DNA from: a bacterium
Lineage (GTDB): Bacteria; Patescibacteriota; Gracilibacteria; JAHISY01
Direction: 5' to 3'
Assembly (NCBI GenBank): GCA_021779375.1
Contig: JAJYAT010000001.1
Span: forward strand, 130,070-194,069
Length of the DNA: 64,000 nt
Shown: positions 33,080 through 41,142 of the stretch, piece after piece
Layout of the letters: every line of letters begins with the position of its first letter
Numbering within the stretch: the first letter of the stretch is position 1
Translations under genes and position numbers: made by a program
Notes under the pieces: generated by a model
The model's database searches: none
The model's input: the letters and a program-made list of their open reading frames with translations, nothing else
What the model was told of the DNA's origin: nothing

Positions 33080-35438
33080 GCGTCACGCGCAGCCCGCCGG
33101 TCGAGTCCATGGAGAGCCCAATCGCGATTTGCGATTTGCCGGCGTCGGTCAAGATTGAATCACTCAGGCTCGTGGCGATTTGCGAGAGCTGGCTGACCGA
33201 GACTAGAAAACTCATGAAAGCGCTCGTCCGATCGACTGCGCGAACATTGTTTTCGAGTGAATCTGAACCGTTTTTAAAATCGATAAAATTTTCGGCAATC
33301 ATTTTGTCGCTCCAACTCTGCGCGACTGGCGTGAGCGCTGCATCGAGCGTGAATGCGGCGGCGTTGTTTTGGCTGCGCCGTAAATTAATTTCAGCTAAGA
33401 CCTGATTTCGCGCCGCCGCCAAATTGGCGGACGTGAGCGGATCGGCGGAAAACTCCTCAACAAAAATCAAACCATTCTCAACCTCCGCGATTCCGAGACC
33501 GACGCGTGTCCATTCCGGATCGAGCAAATTTTGGCGATGCGCCGCTGAGCGCAGCAGTCCGGCGTTGGCGTTTTCCGTCGTGGCATCGCGAGCGAGATTT
33601 TCGCCGACCGGCATCTGCAACCCGGCGAGAATCCGACGCGCATCCGGACTCCGACCGGCTGGATCCGTATGTCCAAAAAAGTTTTGGGTCGCCATGGCGT
33701 CGGCGTAATTCTGTGCGAAGGTGGAAATTTCTGAATCAAGCGTGACTGCCGGCAGGTTTTGACTCAGACGAAATTCATTAATCAGGCGGAGCAAAATCGT
33801 TTTTTCGCGACTAATGGAAATTTTGGAATTCGGATTCGGTGCCTCACGCAAATCGGCAAAGTCCGGCAACAGCGGAAAAACACCTGGCAAATAAAGCGGC
33901 TGATTCAGGACTGCAATTCCGTCAGTCGAATTAATTTCGAGAAAATACGTGCCGATACTCGACAAGCTGAGATTGACTGCGAAGCTCTCGCCAGCCGCAA
34001 TGGTCGCGGCACTGCCGCGAATTGGAGTTTCGGAAACCGAGCCATCCGGCAAGATGAGAAAAATTGAATTCTCGAGTTCGGTCTTGGCGGTCGCGGAAAA
34101 GTTGATGTTGTCTGTATAAAAAGTCGGCGGATTTGTAATTGTGATTTTATCCTTGTTGAGCGTCGCGAAGTAGTGGTTGCCGAGATTCAAATCCAGGAGC
34201 GGACCGCTCGACCAATTTGTCCGCGGCTCGTAGCTGAATCCGTGTTCCGACTTCGCGCCAAAAACTTGGACTGTCGCCATACCGCTCGTGAAGTCGACGA
34301 AATCAGCCGGATCGAGCGCGACCGAAGTTTGACCGGCGGAAATTAATCTTTCGACGCGATTTCGCCCTTGGCGAAGCACCACGCGAAAAATGTTGTTACT
34401 GGCGTCCGTCCAGGTGAGCTTCGGTCGATTGTCCTGCACCGCAGTCTGAAGCGTGGTCGGCGCGAGTTCGCTCTGTGCGAGCGTCGCCGGAGCGCATTCG
34501 CGCGGCAGGACATCGAGTGTCGCCGCCGTATTGGAATTGGTGGTCGCAGGAATAAGTGAGAAATTATAACGACCCGGCGTGTGGAAAAAAACCGGCACGG
34601 CGAAATTATTGGCGGAAACATCAGCGGGAAATTGGCGACGCGTCTTGTCATTGCTGTTTTCCAGTACTGCCGTCAATTCGCCATTTTCAGTGCTTGTTCC
34701 GCTGAAGGTGAAGACTTCGTTTTCGTAAAATGTATTGGGCGGTTTTTGCGCGAGCGTAATTTTTTGAAAATAATCCGTCGGCAGGGTCGCCGCATTTTCC
34801 AAAAAGGACGGGCAAACATTTTCGACGCGCGTCTGAAAACGGTAAACAATCTCGGCAAGCGCGCCACGCGTGAGTGGCGTCGCCGGACGAATTTGATTCG
34901 CGGAATTCGGCTCGACGAGGTTGAAGGTTTTAGCGTAAAGCAAAAAGGAGTTGTACCAAGCATCTTTTTCGGAGTCGGCGAAAAGCTGGCTCGCGGTTGT
35001 GTAATTTTCAAGTGGAATTTCGTTTGTGTTGAGCAAGATCTTGAGCGCCTCAACCAAGTTCACGGTTTGCTCGGGACGAAATGAGCCGTCACGATAGCCG
35101 TCAACAATCCCGGAGTTTTTGGCGGAAAAAATGAAAGGGGCGAACCAAGCGTCTGCCGGCACGTCGGGGAAAACGGCGCTCACAGGATTTTGGATTGGGA
35201 CACCGCTCGCGAGTAGGAGAATCTTGAGCGCCTCGGCGCGATTGACCGGATTCCCGGGACGAAATGAACCGTCGCCGTAGCCAGCAATTACGCCTTCTTT
35301 CGAAAGGTAATCAATCGCCGCGGCATTGGGGCTGCTAATTGGTACGTCGAAAAAATTCGCCGCCTGAGCGCTGAGCGCAGTCAGGAAAAAAATCAGGGTC
35401 GCGAAAATCAGCTTTCGAAAAGTGTGAACTTTTTTCAC
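33066..35438 (-). CDS. Large surface protein: SLH domains plus CAP/SCP domains
   Basis: A 790-residue exported protein. Signal peptide (FATLIFFLTALSAQA), then three SLH repeats near residues 28-200 (FFDVPISSPNAAAIDYLSKEGVIAGYGDGSFRPG; FPDVPADAWFAPFIFSAKNSGIVDGYRDGSFRP; LFADSEKDAWYNSFLLYAKTF). A long beta-rich middle follows. Near residue 565-680 is a CAP domain (INEFRLSQNLPAVTLDSEISTFAQNYADAMATQNFFGHTDPAGRSP, GENLA, HRQNLLDPEWTRVGLGIAE). A second, degenerate CAP copy (NQVLAEINLRRSQNNAAAFTLDAALTPVAQSWSDKM) closes it and lacks the His ligands. Likely an S-layer or adhesion component. Confidence 0.88.
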   Translation of the reverse strand: MKKVHTFRKLIFATLIFFLTALSAQAANFFDVPISSPNAAAIDYLSKEGVIAGYGDGSFRPGNPVNRAEALKILLLASGVPIQNPVSAVFPDVPADAWFAPFIFSAKNSGIVDGYRDGSFRPEQTVNLVEALKILLNTNEIPLENYTTASQLFADSEKDAWYNSFLLYAKTFNLVEPNSANQIRPATPLTRGALAEIVYRFQTRVENVCPSFLENAATLPTDYFQKITLAQKPPNTFYENEVFTFSGTSTENGELTAVLENSNDKTRRQFPADVSANNFAVPVFFHTPGRYNFSLIPATTNSNTAATLDVLPRECAPATLAQSELAPTTLQTAVQDNRPKLTWTDASNNIFRVVLRQGRNRVERLISAGQTSVALDPADFVDFTSGMATVQVFGAKSEHGFSYEPRTNWSSGPLLDLNLGNHYFATLNKDKITITNPPTFYTDNINFSATAKTELENSIFLILPDGSVSETPIRGSAATIAAGESFAVNLSLSSIGTYFLEINSTDGIAVLNQPLYLPGVFPLLPDFADLREAPNPNSKISISREKTILLRLINEFRLSQNLPAVTLDSEISTFAQNYADAMATQNFFGHTDPAGRSPDARRILAGLQMPVGENLARDATTENANAGLLRSAAHRQNLLDPEWTRVGLGIAEVENGLIFVEEFSADPLTSANLAAARNQVLAEINLRRSQNNAAAFTLDAALTPVAQSWSDKMIAENFIDFKNGSDSLENNVRAVDRTSAFMSFLVSVSQLSQIATSLSDSILTDAGKSQIAIGLSMDSTGGLRVTLIFR

Positions 35439-35497
35439 TTCGGAATTTTCTCAAATTTCAGGGGCGCGGTAAAATCTCGGTGATTTAACCTACCAAC

Positions 35498-35746
35498 ATG
35501 CTGAAACCCATCCCTCTCGGCTTGGCGTTCGGGATTTTGTGGGGCGCTGCTTTGGCGTTCTGCATTATCCTCACCAAATTCACCGGCTATCCCGAACTCG
35601 CTTTTTACGCTCCACTCCAGGCCATCTATTTTGGAATCGAAATTTCCTGGTCTGGCGCATTCTTCGGTGGGCTTTGCGGATTTTTCGATGGCTTTTTCGG
35701 TGGATTAATTTTCGCCTGGCTTTACAATCTACTCGCGCGCAAATAA
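35498..35746 (+). CDS. Small two-helix membrane protein
   Basis: An 82-residue protein made of hydrophobic segments (LGLAFGILWGAALAFCIIL; SGAFFGGLCGFFDGFFGGLIFAWLYNLL) with Gly-rich GxxxG-type repeats. It resembles small bacteriophage-holin-like or glycine-zipper membrane proteins; no confident family. A TAAAAT box is at 35470-35475. Confidence 0.6.
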   Translation: MLKPIPLGLAFGILWGAALAFCIILTKFTGYPELAFYAPLQAIYFGIEISWSGAFFGGLCGFFDGFFGGLIFAWLYNLLARK

Positions 35747-36043
35747 TTACTTGCGCGAAAAAATCCACGGCGGTAGGAGCAGTGCGAGCAGAAACAACCA
35801 GCCGTTGTGAAAATTGATCGCGAGAATCGTGAGCGCAAAAAACGCAATCGACGCAAAGAGACAGTTGCGTTTTAGTTTTTCAAAAGCCAGCGTGAAAACT
35901 TTGAACTCCGGCGGCAGCGAGCCTTTGGGCGGCGTATGTTTTTCGGGCGCCTTGCCCACGATTTCACCTTCGAGAATGCGAGATTCTTCGGAATCGAAGT
36001 CCGCCGAAGCATTTTGCGAAGGCGGATCGTTTTTGTGGTTCAT
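35747..36043 (-). CDS. Small membrane protein, unrecognised
   Basis: A 98-residue protein with a charged, proline-containing N-terminal 55 residues (ESRILEGEIVGKAPEKHTPPKGSLPPE) and two close hydrophobic segments (CLFASIAFFALTILAI, GWLFLLALLLPPWIF) at the C-terminus. Its ATG overlaps the methyltransferase stop by 4 bases, so it is the second gene of that operon. Confidence 0.6.
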   Translation of the reverse strand: MNHKNDPPSQNASADFDSEESRILEGEIVGKAPEKHTPPKGSLPPEFKVFTLAFEKLKRNCLFASIAFFALTILAINFHNGWLFLLALLLPPWIFSRK

Positions 36044-36696
36044 TTTTCAGCCAGAATGATTAGGTTGCGGCCGCGGAAAAAATTGGATTTCTCAGCGTGG
36101 CGTGCGTAAAAAATTTTAATGTTTTTGAATCCCGTTGTCGCGAACAGTTTTTTGAGCTCACTTTTGCGAAATGCGAAAACTTCCCGCACGCCTTCGCCCG
36201 CGAAAGGAACTTGGAGTGTGCGAGCGAATTTTTGCGCCAAACGAAACTTCCAAAAACGGGGCTGCCACAAATTCCAGACTGTGAGAAAAATCCGTCCATC
36301 CGGCTGCAAGCTCGCGTAAAGGTTTTCCAGTGCTTTTCTTTGCTCAGCGGAATTTGTGAGATGGTGCAGTACTGCAACGCAGAAAACCGCGTCGGGTTTT
36401 CCATCCGTTAACCCCCGAGATATCTCGGGGGTTAACTCGCGCAGGTCGGCAACTGCGAACTCTCGAGCAGGAAAATTTTTTTGCGCCAAGGCGATCAAAT
36501 TCTTGGAAGCGTCGAAGCCGAAATACTCGCCGTGAAAATTGTTGCCCGCAAGCCAAAAATTGAGACGACCATTGCCACAGCCCGCATCGAGAATTTTTTG
36601 AGCGGACAAAAGTTCGCGCGCAAACTCGAATTCGCCCCAGGCGCTGCGCCGTGTCGCATCCCACTTTTTCGAGATAGAATCGTAAAAATTTTGCAT
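36040..36696 (-). CDS. SAM-dependent methyltransferase, Trm9/ALKBH8-like
   Basis: A 218-residue class I methyltransferase. ATG 36696 is preferred (MQNFYDSISKKWDATRRSAWGE); another ATG at 36714 is in frame. Motif I is ILDAGCGNGRLNFWL, followed by GEYFGFDASKNLIALAQKNF and DAVFCVAVLHHLTNSAEQRKALENLYASLQPDGRIFLTVW. The AVLHHL plus the WNLWQPRFWK region resembles tRNA wobble-uridine methyltransferases of the Trm9 type, which finish mcm5U made by Elongator. The divergent neighbour is elp3, which supports that reading. Residues 88-97 (LTPEISRGLT) come from an in-frame 30-bp palindrome after motif II. Specific function is inferred. Confidence 0.65.
   Translation of the reverse strand: MQNFYDSISKKWDATRRSAWGEFEFARELLSAQKILDAGCGNGRLNFWLAGNNFHGEYFGFDASKNLIALAQKNFPAREFAVADLRELTPEISRGLTDGKPDAVFCVAVLHHLTNSAEQRKALENLYASLQPDGRIFLTVWNLWQPRFWKFRLAQKFARTLQVPFAGEGVREVFAFRKSELKKLFATTGFKNIKIFYARHAEKSNFFRGRNLIILAEK
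36407..36436. repeat. 30-bp perfect palindrome inserted in the methyltransferase gene (copy B)
   Basis: Identical in all 30 bases to the copy inside carB (half-site GTTAACCCCCGAGAT), but read in a different frame, giving LTPEISRGLT instead of VNPRDISGVN. No stop codon arises. Confidence 0.95.
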
Positions 36697-38206
36697 GAAT
36701 TTCGACGAAATCATTCTACGAGCGATTGACGAAAAATGCGCGACTGAAAAGGATCTGCGCGAATTGAAAGTTCGCGCGTCCGGACGGACGGGCAGCCTCG
36801 CGAAAAATTCCGAACTGGTCGAAGCTTATTTACGACTTTTGAAGGCGAAGAAAATTAAGGTAAATCCTGCGCTGGAAAAAATTTTGAAAAAGTCGCGCAT
36901 CCGGACCTTATCGGGCGTCGCCCCGATTGCCGTCCTGACAAAGCCGATGGGCTGCCCCGGCAAATGCATTTTTTGTCCGACAGAGGCGCGCATGCCCAAA
37001 AGTTATTTGTCGAATGAGCCCGCCGTGATGCGCGCAGTCCGCGCAGAGTTCGATCCGTTTCGCCAAGTCAAAGACCGAATCAAAGCCCTGGAAAGCTGCG
37101 GCCACTCAACGGAAAAAATTGAGCTGATTGTGATGGGCGGAACTTTTTCAGCGCACCCGCGCAATTATCAAACTTGGTTTGTGAGGCGTTGTTTCGCAGC
37201 GCTGAACTCGCGGAAGGCGAAATCAAACTCGCTTGAGGATTTGAAAACCGCGAATGAAAAATCCAAGCACCGCGTCGTCGGACTCACACTCGAGACACGT
37301 CCGGATTTTTTGGACGCAAAGGAAGTGCAAAGATTTTTGAAGCTCGGAGCGACGCGCGTCGAAATCGGCGTACAAAACTTGGACGACAAAATTTTGGCAA
37401 TTTCCAAGCGCGGTCACGATGCCGCCGACTCCGCCCGCGCCATCGCGCTTTTGAAAAAAAACGGACTGAAAGTCGGAATTCACCTAATGCCGAATCTGCC
37501 GGGTGCGACACCCAGGTCGGACTTGAAAATGTTCGAGGAGGTTTTTGGCAATGAAAAATGGCGACCCGATCAAATCAAAATTTACCCGACGGTCTTAATC
37601 AAAAACACCGAGCTCGAAAAACTGTGGCGCGCGAAAAAATGGCAGCCCTATTCCGACAAAGTTTTGACTGCGCTGCTCGCGAAAATGAAAAGCATCGTCC
37701 CGCCCTGGGTGCGACTGACACGCGTGATCCGCGACATTCCGGCGGAGTCGATTTTGGCAGGAAGCAAATTAACAAACCTGCGGCAAATTTTGCAGCAACA
37801 AAAAGTCGTGTGCCGCTGCATCCGCTGTCGTGAAATTCGTGGGGACAATTTCGATGCAACGCAGGCGGAATTAATCCGCCGCGAATATCGGGCGAGCGCC
37901 GGACTGGAAATTTTATTGAGTTTTGAAATTGGTGAGAAGCTGATTTCGCTCCTGCGCCTGCGCCTCGATGAAAATGCGACCATCCGCGAACTGCACACCT
38001 TTGGCGAAGAAATCGGACTTTCCAAGTCGGGCAACTCGCAACACCGTGGCTTCGGAAAAAAATTAATTTCCGAAGCAGAAAAAATTGCGCGCAAGGCTGG
38101 CTTCGCGAAATTAAGAATTATTTCGGGCGTCGGCGTGCGAGAATATTATCGGAAGCTTGGCTACCGACTCGATCGTGAGAAAATTTTTGTTGAGAAAACC
38201 TTATGA
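36695..38206 (+). CDS. elp3: Elp3-type radical SAM/GNAT tRNA uridine-34 acetyltransferase
   Basis: A 503-residue protein with the two-domain Elp3 layout. The radical SAM cysteines are C87, C91 and C94 in GCPGKCIFCPTEARMPKSYLSNEPAVMRA, then VMGGTFSAHPRNYQ, VVGLTLETRPDFL, TRVEIGVQNLDDKIL, GHDAADSARAIALLKKNGLKVGIHLMPNLPG and IKIYPTVLIKNTELEKLW. The C-terminal GNAT part has QHRGFGKKLISEAEKIARKAGF. Elp3 adds a carboxymethyl-type group to U34 of tRNAs from acetyl-CoA. Bacterial copies are scattered. Its start codon overlaps that of the divergent Trm9-like gene within CATG, and its end overlaps nadC by 4 bases. Confidence 0.93.
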   Translation: MNFDEIILRAIDEKCATEKDLRELKVRASGRTGSLAKNSELVEAYLRLLKAKKIKVNPALEKILKKSRIRTLSGVAPIAVLTKPMGCPGKCIFCPTEARMPKSYLSNEPAVMRAVRAEFDPFRQVKDRIKALESCGHSTEKIELIVMGGTFSAHPRNYQTWFVRRCFAALNSRKAKSNSLEDLKTANEKSKHRVVGLTLETRPDFLDAKEVQRFLKLGATRVEIGVQNLDDKILAISKRGHDAADSARAIALLKKNGLKVGIHLMPNLPGATPRSDLKMFEEVFGNEKWRPDQIKIYPTVLIKNTELEKLWRAKKWQPYSDKVLTALLAKMKSIVPPWVRLTRVIRDIPAESILAGSKLTNLRQILQQQKVVCRCIRCREIRGDNFDATQAELIRREYRASAGLEILLSFEIGEKLISLLRLRLDENATIRELHTFGEEIGLSKSGNSQHRGFGKKLISEAEKIARKAGFAKLRIISGVGVREYYRKLGYRLDREKIFVEKTL

Positions 38207-39078
38207 AGCTTTTTTCGAAGCAAATCGCGCAACTTAATTTACACAATCGAGCGTATCGCAATTTTGTTGAGCAACTGCTTGAGTTTTTGCTGCAAGCCGA
38301 TTTAGGCAGCGGCGATTTGACGACGCAGTTATTGCAAAATCCGCAGCGCAAAATCGAGGCGAAAGTAATCGCAAAATCAGCCGGCATTTTGGCTGGCGCA
38401 GAAGAAGTCGCGTTTTTCTGGCGCAAACATGGAGTGAAAATTTTGGCAGCGAAAAAAGACGGCGCGAAAATCAAAGTCGGTGAGACGGTTTTCGCGCTCA
38501 GCGGTCCGGCGGCGAAAATTCTCACGACGGAACGCGTCGGGCTGAACTTACTTTCACGAATGTCGGGCATCGCGACGGCGGCGGAGAAATTGGCGCACAA
38601 AATTGGTAGGCGTAAATTCGCCGCGACCCGCAAAACGCCGCTCGGACTTCTAGACTCGCGTGCCGTCGTAGTCGGCGGCGGACTGCCGCACCGACTAAAT
38701 CTCGCCGATCAAATTTTGGTCAAGGAAAATCACCGCGCCGTCGAGTCAGAAGTCTGGAAAAGGCTTTTGGATTCCCGCCTTCGTGGGGACAAAGTTTTCG
38801 AGATCGAAGCCGACTCGCCAAAATTGGCGCTCACCATCGCCACCCATTTCGCAAAGAATAAAAACTTAATTTTGATGCTCGATAATTTTTCGGTCGGGGA
38901 GTTCCGCAAAACCGCCGCTACGATTCGCAAAATCAACCCGCGCATAATTCTCGAAGCGAGCGGCGGTATCGATGAAAAAACGGCTAGCAAACTTCTCACC
39001 GCAGGCGCCGACTTCGTCTCGCTCGGAAGGTTGACGAATTCGTCGGGGGTGGTGGATTTTAGTTTGAGAATTATTTAG
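38203..39078 (+). CDS. nadC: Nicotinate-nucleotide pyrophosphorylase (quinolinate phosphoribosyltransferase)
   Basis: A 291-residue enzyme turning quinolinate and PRPP into nicotinate mononucleotide. Visible: FLLQADLGSGDLTTQLL, AKSAGILAGAEEVAFFW, LTTERVGLNLLSRMSGIATAAEKLA, AATRKTPLGLLDSRAVVVGGGLPHRLNLADQILVKENH, LILMLDNFSVGEFRKT and ILEASGGIDEKTASKLLTAGADFVSLG. Between the KENH helix and the strand FEIEADS is an unusual LLDSRLRGDK encoded by a dispersed repeat at 38767-38794. It starts on the last 4 bases of elp3; nadB is close downstream, so NAD is made from aspartate. Confidence 0.95.
   Translation: MKLFSKQIAQLNLHNRAYRNFVEQLLEFLLQADLGSGDLTTQLLQNPQRKIEAKVIAKSAGILAGAEEVAFFWRKHGVKILAAKKDGAKIKVGETVFALSGPAAKILTTERVGLNLLSRMSGIATAAEKLAHKIGRRKFAATRKTPLGLLDSRAVVVGGGLPHRLNLADQILVKENHRAVESEVWKRLLDSRLRGDKVFEIEADSPKLALTIATHFAKNKNLILMLDNFSVGEFRKTAATIRKINPRIILEASGGIDEKTASKLLTAGADFVSLGRLTNSSGVVDFSLRII
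38767..38794. repeat. Dispersed repeat fragment inserted in frame in nadC
   Basis: The segment TTGGATTCCCGCCTTCGTGG and the eight bases after it encode LLDSRLRGDK, a peptide I associate with intergenic palindromes (TGGATTCCCGCC...GGCGGGAAT type) read through in many bacteria. A related intergenic copy begins TTGGATTCCCG near 57502. Confidence 0.6.
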
Positions 39079-39394
39079 TTTTAAACGAGACCCTAACGGG
39101 AGGAAGATTTTTCCGCGAATCCTCTAGGGCTTTAACCATTGACTCAAGGGATTTGATTGCCTCTTTGGCCTCAGGACGAGTTATTTCACGAAAAACACCA
39201 ATCATCGAATTCGTACTGTTAATTTGCGCCCTGACTGTCCCGGTCAACTTCACAATTTCTCCGTTTTTAATTTGTGCAGAAATAGCCTCGCGCACTTCTC
39301 GCATAATTATATCTGTCTGTACGGCAAAATTATCGACAAGCTCTGAAAAATCACAACCGCGACGACCACCACGCCCTTTCGCTTTATCTGTCAT
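39071..39394 (-). CDS. Hypothetical small protein, unrecognised
   Basis: A 107-residue soluble protein: a basic Gly-rich start (TDKAKGRGGRRGCDF), then two amphipathic helices (VREAISAQIKNGEIVKLTG; EAKEAIKSLESMVKALEDSRKN). It could oligomerise. It overlaps the convergent nadC end by 8 bases. Codon use is AT-rich. No homology recognised. Confidence 0.5.
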   Translation of the reverse strand: MTDKAKGRGGRRGCDFSELVDNFAVQTDIIMREVREAISAQIKNGEIVKLTGTVRAQINSTNSMIGVFREITRPEAKEAIKSLESMVKALEDSRKNLPPVRVSFKTK

Positions 39395-39462
39395 CTTTGG
39401 AGGAGTTTAAATGAAGCTTGATTCTATCTGCTAAAATGCCTTTTGTCAACCTCAGAAATAAG

Positions 39463-40878
39463 ATGAAAACTGACTTCCTTGTCGTCGGCTCAGGCATCGC
39501 CGGACTTACTGCCGCGATTTTTTTGGCGGAAAAAGGCACGGTCACAATCGCGACAAAAAAGAATCTACTCGAGAGTTCTTCGCGCTTCGCGCAGGCAGGC
39601 GTCGCCGCAGTACGCAATCTCGCGTGGGACAGTTTCGAGGAACATTTCGCCGACACGCTCACGGCAGGCAACAACGCGAATGACCGCCGCGCTGTGCGTT
39701 TTTTGGTTGAGAATTCGCCGAAGCTGGTCGACTGGCTGGAGCATGAGGTCGGCGTGAAATTTCAAAAAGAACCGACGCGGGAAGCGGCGCATTCGCACTC
39801 GCGCGTCTGGAATACGAAAGATTCGACGGGCGAGACGATCGAAAAAGCGCTCGCGAAAATCATCCGCCGTAGTCCGAAAATTAAGCTGCTGGAAAAGACG
39901 ACTCTGCTCGATTTGATTTTGGAAAAAGGAATTTGTCGCGGTGCATGGCTCAGGCTCGGGAAAAAGGTTGAACCGATTTTCTCCGGTAAGGTCGTGCTCG
40001 CGACTGGTGGCTTCGGTCAGCTTTTCGCGAAGTCGACTAATCCAGAGGTTTCGGCTGGCGACGGCATAGCCGCTGCCGCCCGCGCTGGCGCGAAGTTGCG
40101 AGATCTGGAATTCATCCAATTTCACCCGACTGCGCTCGTCGGTGAAAAAACCCGTCTGACTTTACTCTCGGAGAGTTTGCGCGGGGAGGGCGCGATTTTG
40201 CGGAATGCTCGCGGCGAAAGATTTTTACCGAGCTACCATCCGGCCGCAGAACTCGCGCCGCGCGACATCGTCGCCCGCGCGATTTTTGAAGAATTGAAAA
40301 AGGGCAAGGTGTTCCTCGACTTCACGCGCGCCGATGCGAATTTTTTGGAAAATCGTTTTCCGCTGATTTGGGGTGAGGTGCGCAAAACCGGACTGAATCT
40401 AGCGAAAGATTTGATTCCGATTTTCCCGGTTGCGCACTATTCCTGCGGTGGTGTGGCGGTAAATTTGAAAGGCGAAACCTCGGTGAAAAATTTACTTGCC
40501 GTCGGCGAAGTCGCGCGCACCGGTCTGCATGGCGCGAATCGATTGGCTTCAAATTCGCTCGCCGAGGCTCTCGTCTTCGGGAAATTTATCGGCGAGAGCA
40601 TCAAGCTGGAAAAAGTTACCGAGCTGAAAATTCGCCAACCGAAATATTGTTTCGAAGAAAGTGAAGATCGCCGCATTCGGAAAATTGTGCGCGAGACAAT
40701 GTGGACACGCGTCGGCATCGTGCGCACGAGAAAGGGCTTGGCCGAAGCCGTCAAACTTTTGGAGCAATTGAAGCCGCGCAGCTTCACCGCACGAAATGCT
40801 GTTCTCACCGCAACGCTGGTCGCGAAGTCCGCTCTGGCACGCAGAAAAAGTCTCGGCACACATTTTGTTGCCAACTAG
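39463..40878 (+). CDS. nadB: L-aspartate oxidase
   Basis: A 471-residue flavoenzyme oxidising L-aspartate to iminoaspartate, the first step of NAD synthesis. ATG 39463 is chosen because it starts the FAD-binding strand MKTDFLVVGSGIAGLTAAIFLAEKG; an upstream TTG at 39418 is possible. Further motifs: SRFAQAGVAAV, AHSHSRVWNTKDSTGETI, VVLATGGFGQLF, AGDGIAAAARAGAKLRDLEFIQFHPTAL, PIFPVAHYSCGGVAVNLKGETSVKNLLAVGEVARTGLHGANRLASNSL. TGCTAAAAT lies about 25 bases upstream. nadA is not in the window. Confidence 0.94.
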   Translation: MKTDFLVVGSGIAGLTAAIFLAEKGTVTIATKKNLLESSSRFAQAGVAAVRNLAWDSFEEHFADTLTAGNNANDRRAVRFLVENSPKLVDWLEHEVGVKFQKEPTREAAHSHSRVWNTKDSTGETIEKALAKIIRRSPKIKLLEKTTLLDLILEKGICRGAWLRLGKKVEPIFSGKVVLATGGFGQLFAKSTNPEVSAGDGIAAAARAGAKLRDLEFIQFHPTALVGEKTRLTLLSESLRGEGAILRNARGERFLPSYHPAAELAPRDIVARAIFEELKKGKVFLDFTRADANFLENRFPLIWGEVRKTGLNLAKDLIPIFPVAHYSCGGVAVNLKGETSVKNLLAVGEVARTGLHGANRLASNSLAEALVFGKFIGESIKLEKVTELKIRQPKYCFEESEDRRIRKIVRETMWTRVGIVRTRKGLAEAVKLLEQLKPRSFTARNAVLTATLVAKSALARRKSLGTHFVAN

Positions 40879-40956
40879 CCTGCAGCCAAAACTTGCATAT
40901 TGTCCGGTTCTGGATGGTTTGTTTGTTAAATCAAAAATCTTAAATCGCCAATTCTT

Positions 40957-41033
40957 TGGTGCGCCAGGCAGGACTCGAACCTGCGGCACCCGGTTCCGAA
41001 GACCGGTGCTCTAATCCACTGAGCTACTGGCGC
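40957..41033 (-). tRNA. tRNA-Arg (UCG)
   Basis: On the minus strand GCGCCAG pairs with CTGGCGC, discriminator A, encoded CCA. The anticodon stem CCGGT/ACCGG encloses CTTCGGA, with T33 and anticodon TCG reading CGA and probably CGN. The T-loop is GGTTCGAGTCC. All stems are intact. Confidence 0.95.
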
Positions 41034-41142
41034 GCGCCGCGATTTTAACATTTTTACGAAAAAACAATCTCGGTTTTTGGCAAGTCTTCCTGATTGTCGA
41101 AATAGGTAGAAAGTGCTAAAATGGTCGGATTTAAAAATAAAA

